64,000 bases of DNA, from contig DDFF01000008.1 of assembly GCA_002337045.1 (NCBI GenBank), positions 1 to 64,000 on the forward strand, in the 5' to 3' direction. The position numbers and the translations under genes were made by a program. Below the pieces are notes generated by a model. The model searched no databases. It saw nothing but the letters and a program-made list of their open reading frames with translations, and had not been told where the DNA came from. Origin of the DNA: Bacteroidetes bacterium UBA1935. Lineage in GTDB: Bacteria; Bacteroidota; Bacteroidia; Chitinophagales; Chitinophagaceae. Below, in pieces: positions 27,425-35,515 of the stretch (positions are counted from its first letter, which is position 1; each line of letters starts with the position of its first letter).

Positions 27425-27916
27425 ATGCCCTGGTACGTATTACATACCAAACCGAGAAACGAAAAAAAAGTGACCAGACTGCTGGAGCAGAAAGGTGTGA
27501 GAGTGTATTGTCCGCTGCGGGAAAGCATAAGACAATGGAGCGACAGGAAGAAGAAAGTTGCAGAGCCTGTTTTTAAATCTTATGTATTCGTCTACATGGA
27601 TGACTACAAGGAAGAAAATGTGAAAGTGCTGATGACGGCAGGTGCTGTACGCTTTTTGTGGTGGGTAGGCAAGCCGGGTGTGGTAAGGGAAGAAGAGATA
27701 CAGGCTATCAAAGACTTCCTGGAGAATTATAAAAATGCTGAAATAACAGTTGACTTTAAACCGGGTGAAATAGTAGAAGTGATGGAAGGTCCGTTTAAAG
27801 AAAATAAAGGTGAGCTGATACAGGTGCGTGGCAATATTGCAGTAATACATATTAAAGCACTGGGCTTTAGCATGAAGGCGCAAATACCTGTACAGTCTAT
27901 AACAAGTGCAAAGTAA
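27425..27916 (+). CDS. UpxY-family transcription antiterminator (NusG paralogue)
   Basis: 163 residues. The NGN domain begins WYVLHTKPRNEKKVTRLLEQKG and has the family's FKSYVFVYMD segment. A KOW domain follows (FKPGEIVEVMEGPFKENKGELIQV). UpxY proteins travel with RNA polymerase and prevent early termination in long capsule operons. The downstream run of more than 30 kb with almost no gaps is exactly the kind of operon that needs one. The next gene starts 6 nt later. Confidence 0.9.
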   Translation: MPWYVLHTKPRNEKKVTRLLEQKGVRVYCPLRESIRQWSDRKKKVAEPVFKSYVFVYMDDYKEENVKVLMTAGAVRFLWWVGKPGVVREEEIQAIKDFLENYKNAEITVDFKPGEIVEVMEGPFKENKGELIQVRGNIAVIHIKALGFSMKAQIPVQSITSAK

Positions 27917-27922
27917 AAAACT

Positions 27923-28900
27923 ATGGAACTGAAGAATTCAAAAGTATTGGTGATTGGTGGTGCCGGATTTATCGGCGGCTTTGTGGTGAGAGAATTGTTG
28001 AAACATGATGTGAAAGAAGTAATCATTTACGACAACTTCACACGTGGCAAGTATGTAAATATCAACGACTGTCTGCAAGACCCGCGTTGCACAGTGTATC
28101 CGTTTGGCGGCGATATACGCGAACTGGATATATTGGACAAAGCAATGGAAGGTGTAGACTATGTATTCCACTTGGCGGCAATGTGGTTGCTGCATTGCAT
28201 GGATTTTCCGCGTACGGCTTTTGATGTAAACGTTGGTGGTACATTCAATGTACTGGAAGCATGTGTGAAACACAAAGTGAAGAAGCTGGTTTACTCATCT
28301 TCTGCATCTGTATATGGCGATGCTGTGGAAGTGCCGATGACAGAGAGTCATCCATTCAATAACAAAAATTTCTACGGTGCAACCAAAATATCGGGTGAGG
28401 CTATGTGTACGGCCTTCTACGACAGGTATGGCCTGAAAGTAGTAGGACTGCGTTACATGAATGTATATGGCCCGGGACAAGACCAGCATGCAGTATATAG
28501 TGGTGTAGTGCCAATAATGCTGAATAAAATAGATGCCAACGAGCAACCGACTATCAATGGTGACGGCTCTCAGGCATACGACTTTATTTATGTAGAAGAT
28601 GTGGCGCGTTGCAACGTGCAGGCAATACTGAGTGATGTGGAATATGGTTTCTACAATGTGGGTACCGAAGTACAAACTACCATCAAGCAATTGTGCGATA
28701 CTATTCTGAAATTGAAAGATTCTAAACTGGAAGTGATATACAAGCCATATAGTGCAGACGATGCACGTGCGTTGGTACAAAACAGGATAGGCTCTCGCCA
28801 GAAGGCTGAAAACGAACTTGGGTTTAAATACAAATACTCATTGGAAGAAGGATTGCTGAAGCTGATAGAATGGAGAGATAAAACAATGACGAAAGCATAA
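27923..28900 (+). CDS. NAD-dependent epimerase/dehydratase (UDP-hexose 4-epimerase-like SDR)
   Basis: 325 residues. Rossmann motif VIGGAGFIGG at residues about 10-19, then DIRELD, FHLAAMW, SSSASVYGDA and the catalytic Tyr151 and Lys155 (FYGATK). LRYMNVYGPGQD and the FIYVEDVA block are shared with UDP-GlcNAc and UDP-glucose 4-epimerases. It is the first biosynthetic gene after upxY and lies 4 nt from the aminotransferase, so it may provide its keto or epimerised substrate. Exact reaction not determinable. Confidence 0.8.
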   Translation: MELKNSKVLVIGGAGFIGGFVVRELLKHDVKEVIIYDNFTRGKYVNINDCLQDPRCTVYPFGGDIRELDILDKAMEGVDYVFHLAAMWLLHCMDFPRTAFDVNVGGTFNVLEACVKHKVKKLVYSSSASVYGDAVEVPMTESHPFNNKNFYGATKISGEAMCTAFYDRYGLKVVGLRYMNVYGPGQDQHAVYSGVVPIMLNKIDANEQPTINGDGSQAYDFIYVEDVARCNVQAILSDVEYGFYNVGTEVQTTIKQLCDTILKLKDSKLEVIYKPYSADDARALVQNRIGSRQKAENELGFKYKYSLEEGLLKLIEWRDKTMTKA

Positions 28901-28904
28901 ACGA

Positions 28905-30059
28905 ATGATTATGTCTGCAACACAGAAAAGGAATATACCGATATCGCTGCCAAGTATGGGGCAGGAAGAGTGGGAAGCACTGAAAGAACCTGTATTCAGC
29001 GGTTGGATAACACAAGGCCCTAAGGTAGCACAGTTTGAAAAGCTGTTTGCTGAAAGGCATGGCGTGAAACATGCACTGGCAGTATCTAACTGTACTACAG
29101 CATTGCATCTTGCATTGGTAGCATTGGGTGTTGGTGCAGGCGACGAGGTGATAGTGCCTGCTTTCACATGGGTATCTACTGCAAATGCAGTGATGTATTG
29201 CGGTGCAAAACCTGTGTTTATAGATATAGACCCTGTGACGTTTAATATAGACGTTAATCAACTGAGGTCTAAGATTACAGAAAGAACAAAAGCTATTATA
29301 CCTGTACACCTTTTTGGTTTGTGTGCAGATGTTGATAAGATAAAAGAAATAGCACCTGAACTGAAAATAGTAGAAGATGGTGCCTGTGCCGCAGGTGCTG
29401 CACTAAACGGTACTGCCGCAGGTGCATTGGGAGATATAGGTTGTTTCTCTTTCCACCCACGAAAATCTGTAACAACAGGCGAAGGTGGTATGCTGACAAC
29501 AAACGATGATGCACTGGCAGAGAAACTGAATTGCCTGCGTAATCATGGGGCATCAATATCTGAAGAGCAAAGGCATAAAGGCCCGCGCCCGTACATACTA
29601 CCGGAATTTGATATGGTGGGTTATAACTACCGTATGACAGACCTGCAAGGTGCACTGGGTGTTGTACAAATACAAAAGCTGGATACTTTCATAAACGAAA
29701 GGCAAGACTGGGCAAACTACTACAACGAACAATTGAAAGATATTGAATGGCTGCGCACACCGGTGTATGATGCGAAATACAAACACGGCTGGCAGTCTTA
29801 TGTTTTGTTTATAGACGAAGCAAAAGCGCCTATGAGCAGAAACGACATGATGGAGTATCTGCAACAGCAAGGTGTCAGCACACGTCCTGGTACGCACGCT
29901 GTACATATGTTGGGTTATTATGCCAACACATTCGGTATCAAACCACAAGACTATCCGGGTGCTTATGCAGCCAACGAATATTCAATGTCTATTCCTTTAC
30001 ACAATAAAATGACAGCAGACGATTTCGAATACATCGTAACACTGCTGAAGGGACTCTAA
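28905..30059 (+). CDS. DegT/DnrJ/EryC1-type sugar aminotransferase
   Basis: 384 residues from ATG at 28905 (an ATG two codons on, at 28911, is equally possible). PLP Lys187 lies in FSFHPRKSVTTGEGG and the Asp in VEDGACAAGA. TCTALHLAL-type segment SNCTTALHLALVALGVG and the C-terminal RPGTHAVHMLGYY match the VioA/PerA/WbpE class. It aminates a keto nucleotide-sugar with glutamate as donor. It ends 1 nt before asnB. It is one of three aminotransferases of this superfamily in the cluster; WbpE duty is better assigned to the copy at 58214 beside wbpB. Confidence 0.85.
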   Translation: MIMSATQKRNIPISLPSMGQEEWEALKEPVFSGWITQGPKVAQFEKLFAERHGVKHALAVSNCTTALHLALVALGVGAGDEVIVPAFTWVSTANAVMYCGAKPVFIDIDPVTFNIDVNQLRSKITERTKAIIPVHLFGLCADVDKIKEIAPELKIVEDGACAAGAALNGTAAGALGDIGCFSFHPRKSVTTGEGGMLTTNDDALAEKLNCLRNHGASISEEQRHKGPRPYILPEFDMVGYNYRMTDLQGALGVVQIQKLDTFINERQDWANYYNEQLKDIEWLRTPVYDAKYKHGWQSYVLFIDEAKAPMSRNDMMEYLQQQGVSTRPGTHAVHMLGYYANTFGIKPQDYPGAYAANEYSMSIPLHNKMTADDFEYIVTLLKGL

Positions 30060-30060
30060 C

Positions 30061-31956
30061 ATGTGCGGCATAGCCGGTATATATAATCTGAACCGTCAGT
30101 CTGTAGAAAAGCAGCACGTACAGCGTATGGCAGATGTGCTTGCACATCGCGGCCCTGATAGCGATGGCGTTTATGTTGACGGACAGATAGGCCTTGCACA
30201 CCGCAGGCTGGCAATACTTGATACATCATCGCTTGGCGCACAACCCATGACATCTAAAAATGATGAATGGGTGATTGTGTTTAACGGATGTATTTACAAT
30301 TTCAAAGAGCTGAGAGAAGAGCTGCAACAACAGGGCTATTCTTTTGTATCGAGAACCGATACTGAAGTAATAGCTGAAGGTCTGAGTGCTTACGGCCCTG
30401 ATTTCTTTCAACGACTGAATGGCATGTTTGCCATAGCAGCATGGAATAAAAAACAACAGTGTCTATACATGAGCCGCGACAGGTTTGGCATTAAACCCTT
30501 GTATTACTGGTTCAATGGCAGAACACTTGTTTTCGGTTCAGAGATAAAAGCCATCATTACACACCCTGATTATAAGATGGGTGTAGACTATGCGGCACTC
30601 AATCAATATTTTTCTTTCCAGAACGTATTTTCTTACAACACTTTATTTCAGGGAGTAACGATGTTGCCACCTGCGAATACAGTGGTAATAAATGCAGACA
30701 GCACTTATGTAAAACATCACTCATGGTGGGATTATGATTTTACAAAAGCTGATAACAACATGGGTTTTGAAGACGCAGTACAGCTTACAAAATCTGCCTT
30801 CGAAACTTCTGTACACAGACAAATGGTAGCAGATGTGCCTGTGGGCAGCTATCTGAGTGGTGGTATGGATTCGGGTTCAGTTACAGCTATAGCATCATCG
30901 CACACAGACAGGCTTACTACATTTACCGCAGGCTTTGACATGAGCGAGGTGACGGGAGTAGAAGCCAACTATGACGAACGCAGAGATGCAGAGTTAATGG
31001 CTAACTATTTCAAGACTGAGCATTACGAACAAGTGATTAATGCGGGAGATTTAAGTTGGTCGTTGCCGCGAGTTATATATCATCTGGAAGATTTGCGAGT
31101 GGGTATGTGTTATCCCAACTACTACATTAGCCGTCTTGCATCTAAGTTTGTAAAAGTATGTTTGCAAGGTACAGGTGGCGATGAGTTGTTTGGTGGCTAC
31201 CCGTGGCGTTATTACAGCGTATATCAGTCGCTCGATCAAAAAGCGTTTTTTGATAATTACTACAGCTTCTGGCAAAGACTAGTTCCTGATAACGACAAAC
31301 AGAAATTATTTACGGCTGATACATTCAGTAGGATTGATATTGCAGAACCAAGAGAAGTGTTTGAACGTGTATTTACTTTCAACGACAAGCTGCAATACGA
31401 TACACCTGAACATCATATTGAAAACAGTCTGTACTTCGAGATAAAGACTTTCTTGCCTGGCTTGCTGTTGGTGGGCGATAAACTGTCTATGGCTAACGGA
31501 CTGGAAGAGCGCTTCCCTTTTATGGATAACGACCTTGTAGACATAGCCATGAAAATACCTGTGAAGCACAAACTGGGTAATCTGGAGATGATGAAGCGTG
31601 TGAATGAGAATGATACACTTAACGAAAAGAAACGCGCGTATAAAGAATATGATGACGGCAAGAATGTATTGCGTAAGGCTATGATGAGCTTCCTGCCGGA
31701 GAAAATCATCAACAGGAAAAAACAAGGCTTCTCTGCGCCTGATGAAAGTTGGTATCGTGGAGAGAATGCACAATACATAAAAGACTTGCTGCTTGGCAAG
31801 AAAGCTGTAAGTGCAGATTTTATAAATCCTGAATACATCGAGTTCATTATAAAGGAACATACAGAAAAGAAAATCAATCATCGTTTGTTGCTTTGGTCTT
31901 TCCTCAGTTTTGAATGGTGGTGCCGTATATACCTCAACAATGAAAAAGTATATTAA
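30061..31956 (+). CDS. asnB: Asparagine synthase (glutamine-hydrolysing)
   Basis: 631 residues. Starts MCGIAGIYN, so Cys2 is the N-terminal glutaminase nucleophile after Met removal. RGPDSDG, LAHRRLAILD and VFNGCIYNF complete the class II glutaminase. The synthase domain has the PP-loop SGGMDSGSV near 267-275 and GTGGDELFGGYPWRY. Such AsnB copies inside polysaccharide clusters often amidate sugar carboxylates or supply a modified amino acid, rather than free asparagine. The acyltransferase gene overlaps its end by 17 nt. Confidence 0.88.
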   Translation: MCGIAGIYNLNRQSVEKQHVQRMADVLAHRGPDSDGVYVDGQIGLAHRRLAILDTSSLGAQPMTSKNDEWVIVFNGCIYNFKELREELQQQGYSFVSRTDTEVIAEGLSAYGPDFFQRLNGMFAIAAWNKKQQCLYMSRDRFGIKPLYYWFNGRTLVFGSEIKAIITHPDYKMGVDYAALNQYFSFQNVFSYNTLFQGVTMLPPANTVVINADSTYVKHHSWWDYDFTKADNNMGFEDAVQLTKSAFETSVHRQMVADVPVGSYLSGGMDSGSVTAIASSHTDRLTTFTAGFDMSEVTGVEANYDERRDAELMANYFKTEHYEQVINAGDLSWSLPRVIYHLEDLRVGMCYPNYYISRLASKFVKVCLQGTGGDELFGGYPWRYYSVYQSLDQKAFFDNYYSFWQRLVPDNDKQKLFTADTFSRIDIAEPREVFERVFTFNDKLQYDTPEHHIENSLYFEIKTFLPGLLLVGDKLSMANGLEERFPFMDNDLVDIAMKIPVKHKLGNLEMMKRVNENDTLNEKKRAYKEYDDGKNVLRKAMMSFLPEKIINRKKQGFSAPDESWYRGENAQYIKDLLLGKKAVSADFINPEYIEFIIKEHTEKKINHRLLLWSFLSFEWWCRIYLNNEKVY

Positions 31957-32494
31957 TACTATACTGAAGCGCCTGTTCGCCGCAAAGCGAAACAGGATGA
32001 AGAAGCAATACAACCGTGTATTGCCAGTAAACGAATTGTTTACAGACCGTTGGGAAAAAGCAAAGTATCTGGGCTTTGGCGAGGGCACAAGTGTATATGA
32101 TAGCTGTACTGTTTTTGGAGATGTGAAAGTGGGAAACAATACATGGATAGGACCTTATACCATATTGGATGGAACAGGCGGATTATCGATAGGGTCTAAT
32201 TGCTCAATAAGTGCAGGTGTCCATATCTATACGCACAACACCGTGAAGTGGGCAGTGAGTAGTGGTAAAGAGAAATACGAATACAGTGCGGTATCGATTG
32301 GTGATAGTTGCTTCATTGGTCCGCAGAGCATGATACAAAATGGTGTAACGATAGGTAAGCATTGCGTAGTAGCAGCAAACAGTTTTGTGAACCGTGATGT
32401 AAATGATTTTGCAATAGTAGCAGGCAACCCTGCAAAGCAGATAGGAGAGGTGTTGATAGATGTAGATGGTAAACCTGAATTAAAGTATTATTAA
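31940..32494 (+). CDS. Left-handed beta-helix O/N-acyltransferase
   Basis: 184 residues from ATG at 31940, which gives MKKYINTILKRL and a 17-nt overlap with asnB. An earlier in-frame ATG at 31910 would need a 47-nt overlap. Hexapeptide repeats begin at GEGTSVYDSCTVFGDVKVGNNTWIG and continue through GLSIGSNCSISAGVHIYTH, GDSCFIGPQSMIQNGVTIGKHCVVAANS and a closing VAGNPAKQIG. The His in IYTHNT is the usual catalytic base. It transfers an acyl group, usually acetyl, to a sugar. It is 2 nt from wbpG. Confidence 0.82.
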   Translation: MKKYINTILKRLFAAKRNRMKKQYNRVLPVNELFTDRWEKAKYLGFGEGTSVYDSCTVFGDVKVGNNTWIGPYTILDGTGGLSIGSNCSISAGVHIYTHNTVKWAVSSGKEKYEYSAVSIGDSCFIGPQSMIQNGVTIGKHCVVAANSFVNRDVNDFAIVAGNPAKQIGEVLIDVDGKPELKYY

Positions 32495-32496
32495 GC

Positions 32497-33672
32497 ATGG
32501 CAGAAATGAAGATTTGCAGCAGGTGTATATATGATGAACGTGTTCCGAACATAGTGTTTGATGAACAGGGCGTATGCAACTACTGCAAAACAATGGATCA
32601 ACTGCAGGAAGAGTATAAAACAGGAACAGAGGAAGGCATTAATGCCTTTATGAAAATAGTAGAGGAGATAAAGAAAGATGGTGAGGGTAAACCGTATGAT
32701 TGTGTGATAGGTGTCAGTGGTGGTACAGACTCATCGTACATGGTGCACATGGCAGTGAAGGAATGGGGATTGCGTCCGTTGGCAGTACACTATGATAATA
32801 CATGGAATACAGCTATCGCTACACAGAATATTTTTAAAGTATTGGGTAAACTGAATGTAGACCTTGATACTTATGTAATAGATAACAAAGAATCGAACGA
32901 TGTCTTTAAAGCATTTCTGAAAGCGGGTGTACCTGAACTGGATGGCCCTACAGACATAGCATTGGCAGAAGTACTATATCGTGCGGCAAGCAAGTTCGGC
33001 ATCAAGTATGTGCTTGAAGGACACTCGTATAAAGCAGAAGGTATTTCGCCACTGGGTATTATGTATGTAGATGGTAAATACATCAGCGACATACATAAGC
33101 GCTTTGGTACAATGAAGATGAAGACATTCCCGAACATGCCACTAACGGCATTTTTGAAATGGATCATCTTTAAGAAGATAAAAAAGATACGTCCGTTCTG
33201 GTATATACCATATAACAAAGCAGAGGCACGAGCCATGCTGGAAAAAGAATACAACTGGGAATACTACGGCGGCCACCATCTTGAAAACAGGATGACGGCT
33301 TTCCACCATAGTGTTTATCATCCGCAACGTTTCAAATTAGATCAGCGTAACAATAGCCTTTCCGCAGCTGTGCGTTCAGGAGATATGAAACGAGAAGACG
33401 CGATTGCTGAATATGCAAAACCACCGCATATAGAAGAAGACCTGATTCCTTTCTTTAAGAAAAGGCTGGAGCTGAGCGATGAGGAATATGATGCGTTGAT
33501 GGCTGCTCCGAAAAAATTCTTCTGGGATTATAAAACATACAAGAAAACATTTGAACGTATGAGGCCGCTGTTTTACATGCTCTATAAATCGAGCCTTGTA
33601 CCTAAGAGCTTCTACCTTAAATATTGTTTTCCGTTGGATATAGAGAAACTGAAAAAGCAACAACAAGCATGA
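32497..33672 (+). CDS. wbpG: N-acetyl sugar amidotransferase (WbpG/PseA family)
   Basis: 391 residues. A zinc-type set Cys7, Cys10, Cys27 and Cys30 (CSRC, CNYC) precedes a PP-loop ATPase motif VIGVSGGTDSSY near 71-82. Later motifs include LEGHSYKAEG and YYGGHHLENR. WbpG adenylates a sugar amide and, with ammonia from HisH, turns the 3-acetamido group of UDP-ManNAc3NAcA into an acetamidino group (ManNAc3NAmA). Here the stop overlaps the hisH start in ATGA at 33669-33672, the same coupling seen in Pseudomonas, which supports the assignment. Confidence 0.85.
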   Translation: MAEMKICSRCIYDERVPNIVFDEQGVCNYCKTMDQLQEEYKTGTEEGINAFMKIVEEIKKDGEGKPYDCVIGVSGGTDSSYMVHMAVKEWGLRPLAVHYDNTWNTAIATQNIFKVLGKLNVDLDTYVIDNKESNDVFKAFLKAGVPELDGPTDIALAEVLYRAASKFGIKYVLEGHSYKAEGISPLGIMYVDGKYISDIHKRFGTMKMKTFPNMPLTAFLKWIIFKKIKKIRPFWYIPYNKAEARAMLEKEYNWEYYGGHHLENRMTAFHHSVYHPQRFKLDQRNNSLSAAVRSGDMKREDAIAEYAKPPHIEEDLIPFFKKRLELSDEEYDALMAAPKKFFWDYKTYKKTFERMRPLFYMLYKSSLVPKSFYLKYCFPLDIEKLKKQQQA

Positions 33673-34283
33673 TAACTATAGTTAATTACGGCATGGGCAA
33701 CCTTGCATCTGTACAAAACATGCTGAAACGTATAGGTGCCGCTTGCGAGATAACAGGCGACCTGGAGAGAATTGCCAATGCTAAAAAAATACTGTTGCCG
33801 GGTGTTGGTGCATTTGATGCGGCCGTGCAACAAATAGATAAAGCAGGCATGAGAGAGGTGCTGAATAAAAAAGCACTGGAAGATAAAGTGCCTGTGTTGG
33901 GTATATGCCTTGGCATGCAGCTGCTTACACAATCGAGTGAGGAAGGTGTGCTGAAAGGATTGGGATGGATACCTGCAAAAACGGTGAAGTTTAACTTTCC
34001 GCAACCAACAAACCTGAAAGTACCACACATGGGCTGGAATGAAATAAGTGTCGTAAACCATTGTGCATTGGTAGATGACCTACCACCCGAACCACGTTTT
34101 TATTTCGTACACTCTTACCATGCAAAAGCAGAGGACGATAAATATGTAATAGCCCGTACGCACTACGGTTACGATTTCGACTCGATGCTAACGAATGGTG
34201 ATAATATAATGGGTGCACAGTTTCACCCTGAAAAGAGCCACAAGTTTGGCATGAAACTGCTGACGAACTTTGCCAAGATATAA
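33669..34283 (+). CDS. hisH: HisH-like glutamine amidotransferase subunit
   Basis: 204 residues from ATG at 33669 (upstream in-frame sequence is inside wbpG). Class I glutaminase with nucleophile Cys80 (GICLGMQLL) and the partner pair His186 and Glu188 (FHPEKS). The oxyanion strand LLPGVGAFDAA is present. In histidine synthesis HisH feeds ammonia to HisF. Beside wbpG it more likely feeds the sugar amidotransferase. No hisF is present in the window, unlike the Pseudomonas wbpG-hisH2-hisF2 set, and no other his genes are nearby. The next gene overlaps by 1 nt (TAATG). Confidence 0.88.
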   Translation: MITIVNYGMGNLASVQNMLKRIGAACEITGDLERIANAKKILLPGVGAFDAAVQQIDKAGMREVLNKKALEDKVPVLGICLGMQLLTQSSEEGVLKGLGWIPAKTVKFNFPQPTNLKVPHMGWNEISVVNHCALVDDLPPEPRFYFVHSYHAKAEDDKYVIARTHYGYDFDSMLTNGDNIMGAQFHPEKSHKFGMKLLTNFAKI

Positions 34284-35434
34284 TGAGGCTAGCACTCATT
34301 GGTAATATGAATAACAACTACTTCTCGCTGATGCGCTATCTGCGCGATGCAGGTGTAGATGCGGAATTGTTACTATTTGCCGATGAGATAAATCACTTCC
34401 TGCCGGAGAATGATACATGGGATATTGAAAAGTGGAAGCCGTACATCAAACAAACGAAAATAAAGGGTGGAGCATTAGGGCAGTATTTTAAAATGTCTGC
34501 CGCAGATATTCGTAAAGAATTTGAGGGTTACGATTACTATATAGGCTGTGGTTTTGCCCCTGCATATTTCTATAAAGCAGGTATGAAGCTTGATCTGTTT
34601 ACACCTTATTGTGTAGGTATAGAGTACACTTATCGTATTACCAAAACAAAGCCTGTTCATTATCTGAAAGAAAAGATAGAAGCATACTACCAAGTAAAAG
34701 GACTGAAATATAATACCAAGGTAGTAGGGACAATAGACGAAGAGAGCAGGATAAAAGCAGAGAAGATTGGAGTGAAAACACAATCACTCCCTTTGTTGAT
34801 GATTTATAATAAAGAACAGGCAAAGGGAGATGATGAATTTCTCTCAGCGACTATTCAAAAATTCAATCAGCATTACCCTGTTGTTTTCAGCCATGTTTCG
34901 CATTTTCCAAAAGGAAGCAGAACATGGGAGATAAAACGCAACGATATACTCATAAAAGGCTTCGCTGATTTTGCTAACCATACAGATGCTAATCCGTTAC
35001 TGGTATTATTCAACTACGGAGAAGCGGTAGAGGCATCTAAGGCACTGATAGCAGAGCTTGGAATAACGGACAAAGTATTGTGGGTGCCTGTGATGAGCCG
35101 CAAGAAAATAATGCGCCTGCTGGAACATGTGCATTTTGGTGGTGGTGAGTTTGGTGGTGCAGTGTGGGGTGGTACTGGTTGGGAGTTTATGGCGAAGGGG
35201 GTGCCCTTTTTCCAATATGTAGATATGCCCGACAGCGTTTTTGAGGCGAATACAGGTATGAAAATGCCACCTTTCTTCAATACCAACAATAGTGCAGAAA
35301 TAAGCAGACTGTTACAAACATACACATCTGATAAGGCCAATCTGACTGCTAACGGACAAGCCCTGAAGGCTTGGTTTGATAAAGAAGCAGGGCAGGAATT
35401 GGCAAATAGCTATATAAACATCCTGAAATCTTAG
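34283..35434 (+). CDS. Glycosyltransferase, GT4-like (MNNN-type paralogue 1)
   Basis: 383 residues. N-terminal Rossmann strand with MRLALIGNMNNNYFSLMRYLRDAG, a C-terminal GT-B half with FNYGEAVEASKALIAELGI, LWVPVMSRKKIMRLL and a Gly-rich segment (GGGEFGGAVWGGTGWEFMAKGVPFF) where GT4 enzymes bind the nucleotide-sugar. It is a clear paralogue of the protein at 41314. Donor and acceptor unknown. It starts by 1-nt overlap with hisH and is followed by an 81-nt gap before wzc, the first gap of note in this run. Confidence 0.75.
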   Translation: MRLALIGNMNNNYFSLMRYLRDAGVDAELLLFADEINHFLPENDTWDIEKWKPYIKQTKIKGGALGQYFKMSAADIRKEFEGYDYYIGCGFAPAYFYKAGMKLDLFTPYCVGIEYTYRITKTKPVHYLKEKIEAYYQVKGLKYNTKVVGTIDEESRIKAEKIGVKTQSLPLLMIYNKEQAKGDDEFLSATIQKFNQHYPVVFSHVSHFPKGSRTWEIKRNDILIKGFADFANHTDANPLLVLFNYGEAVEASKALIAELGITDKVLWVPVMSRKKIMRLLEHVHFGGGEFGGAVWGGTGWEFMAKGVPFFQYVDMPDSVFEANTGMKMPPFFNTNNSAEISRLLQTYTSDKANLTANGQALKAWFDKEAGQELANSYINILKS

Positions 35435-35515
35435 TTAACAACGGGTTATTAAGCTTTTGGGATATAGTATTATTAATATAGCATAACTATCTTTAAAGTT
35501 TAGATTATTGCATAC

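Noticed and set aside
31306..32139. 277-codon minus-strand open frame across asnB and the acyltransferase
   Set aside because: Antisense of two recognisable genes. No family resemblance and no promoter-like element.
35456..35495. TTTG and TATCTTTA upstream of wzc as a promoter
   Set aside because: The spacing is 28 nt, too long for the 19-21 nt of Bacteroidota promoters. The 81-nt gap may still hold one that I cannot identify.
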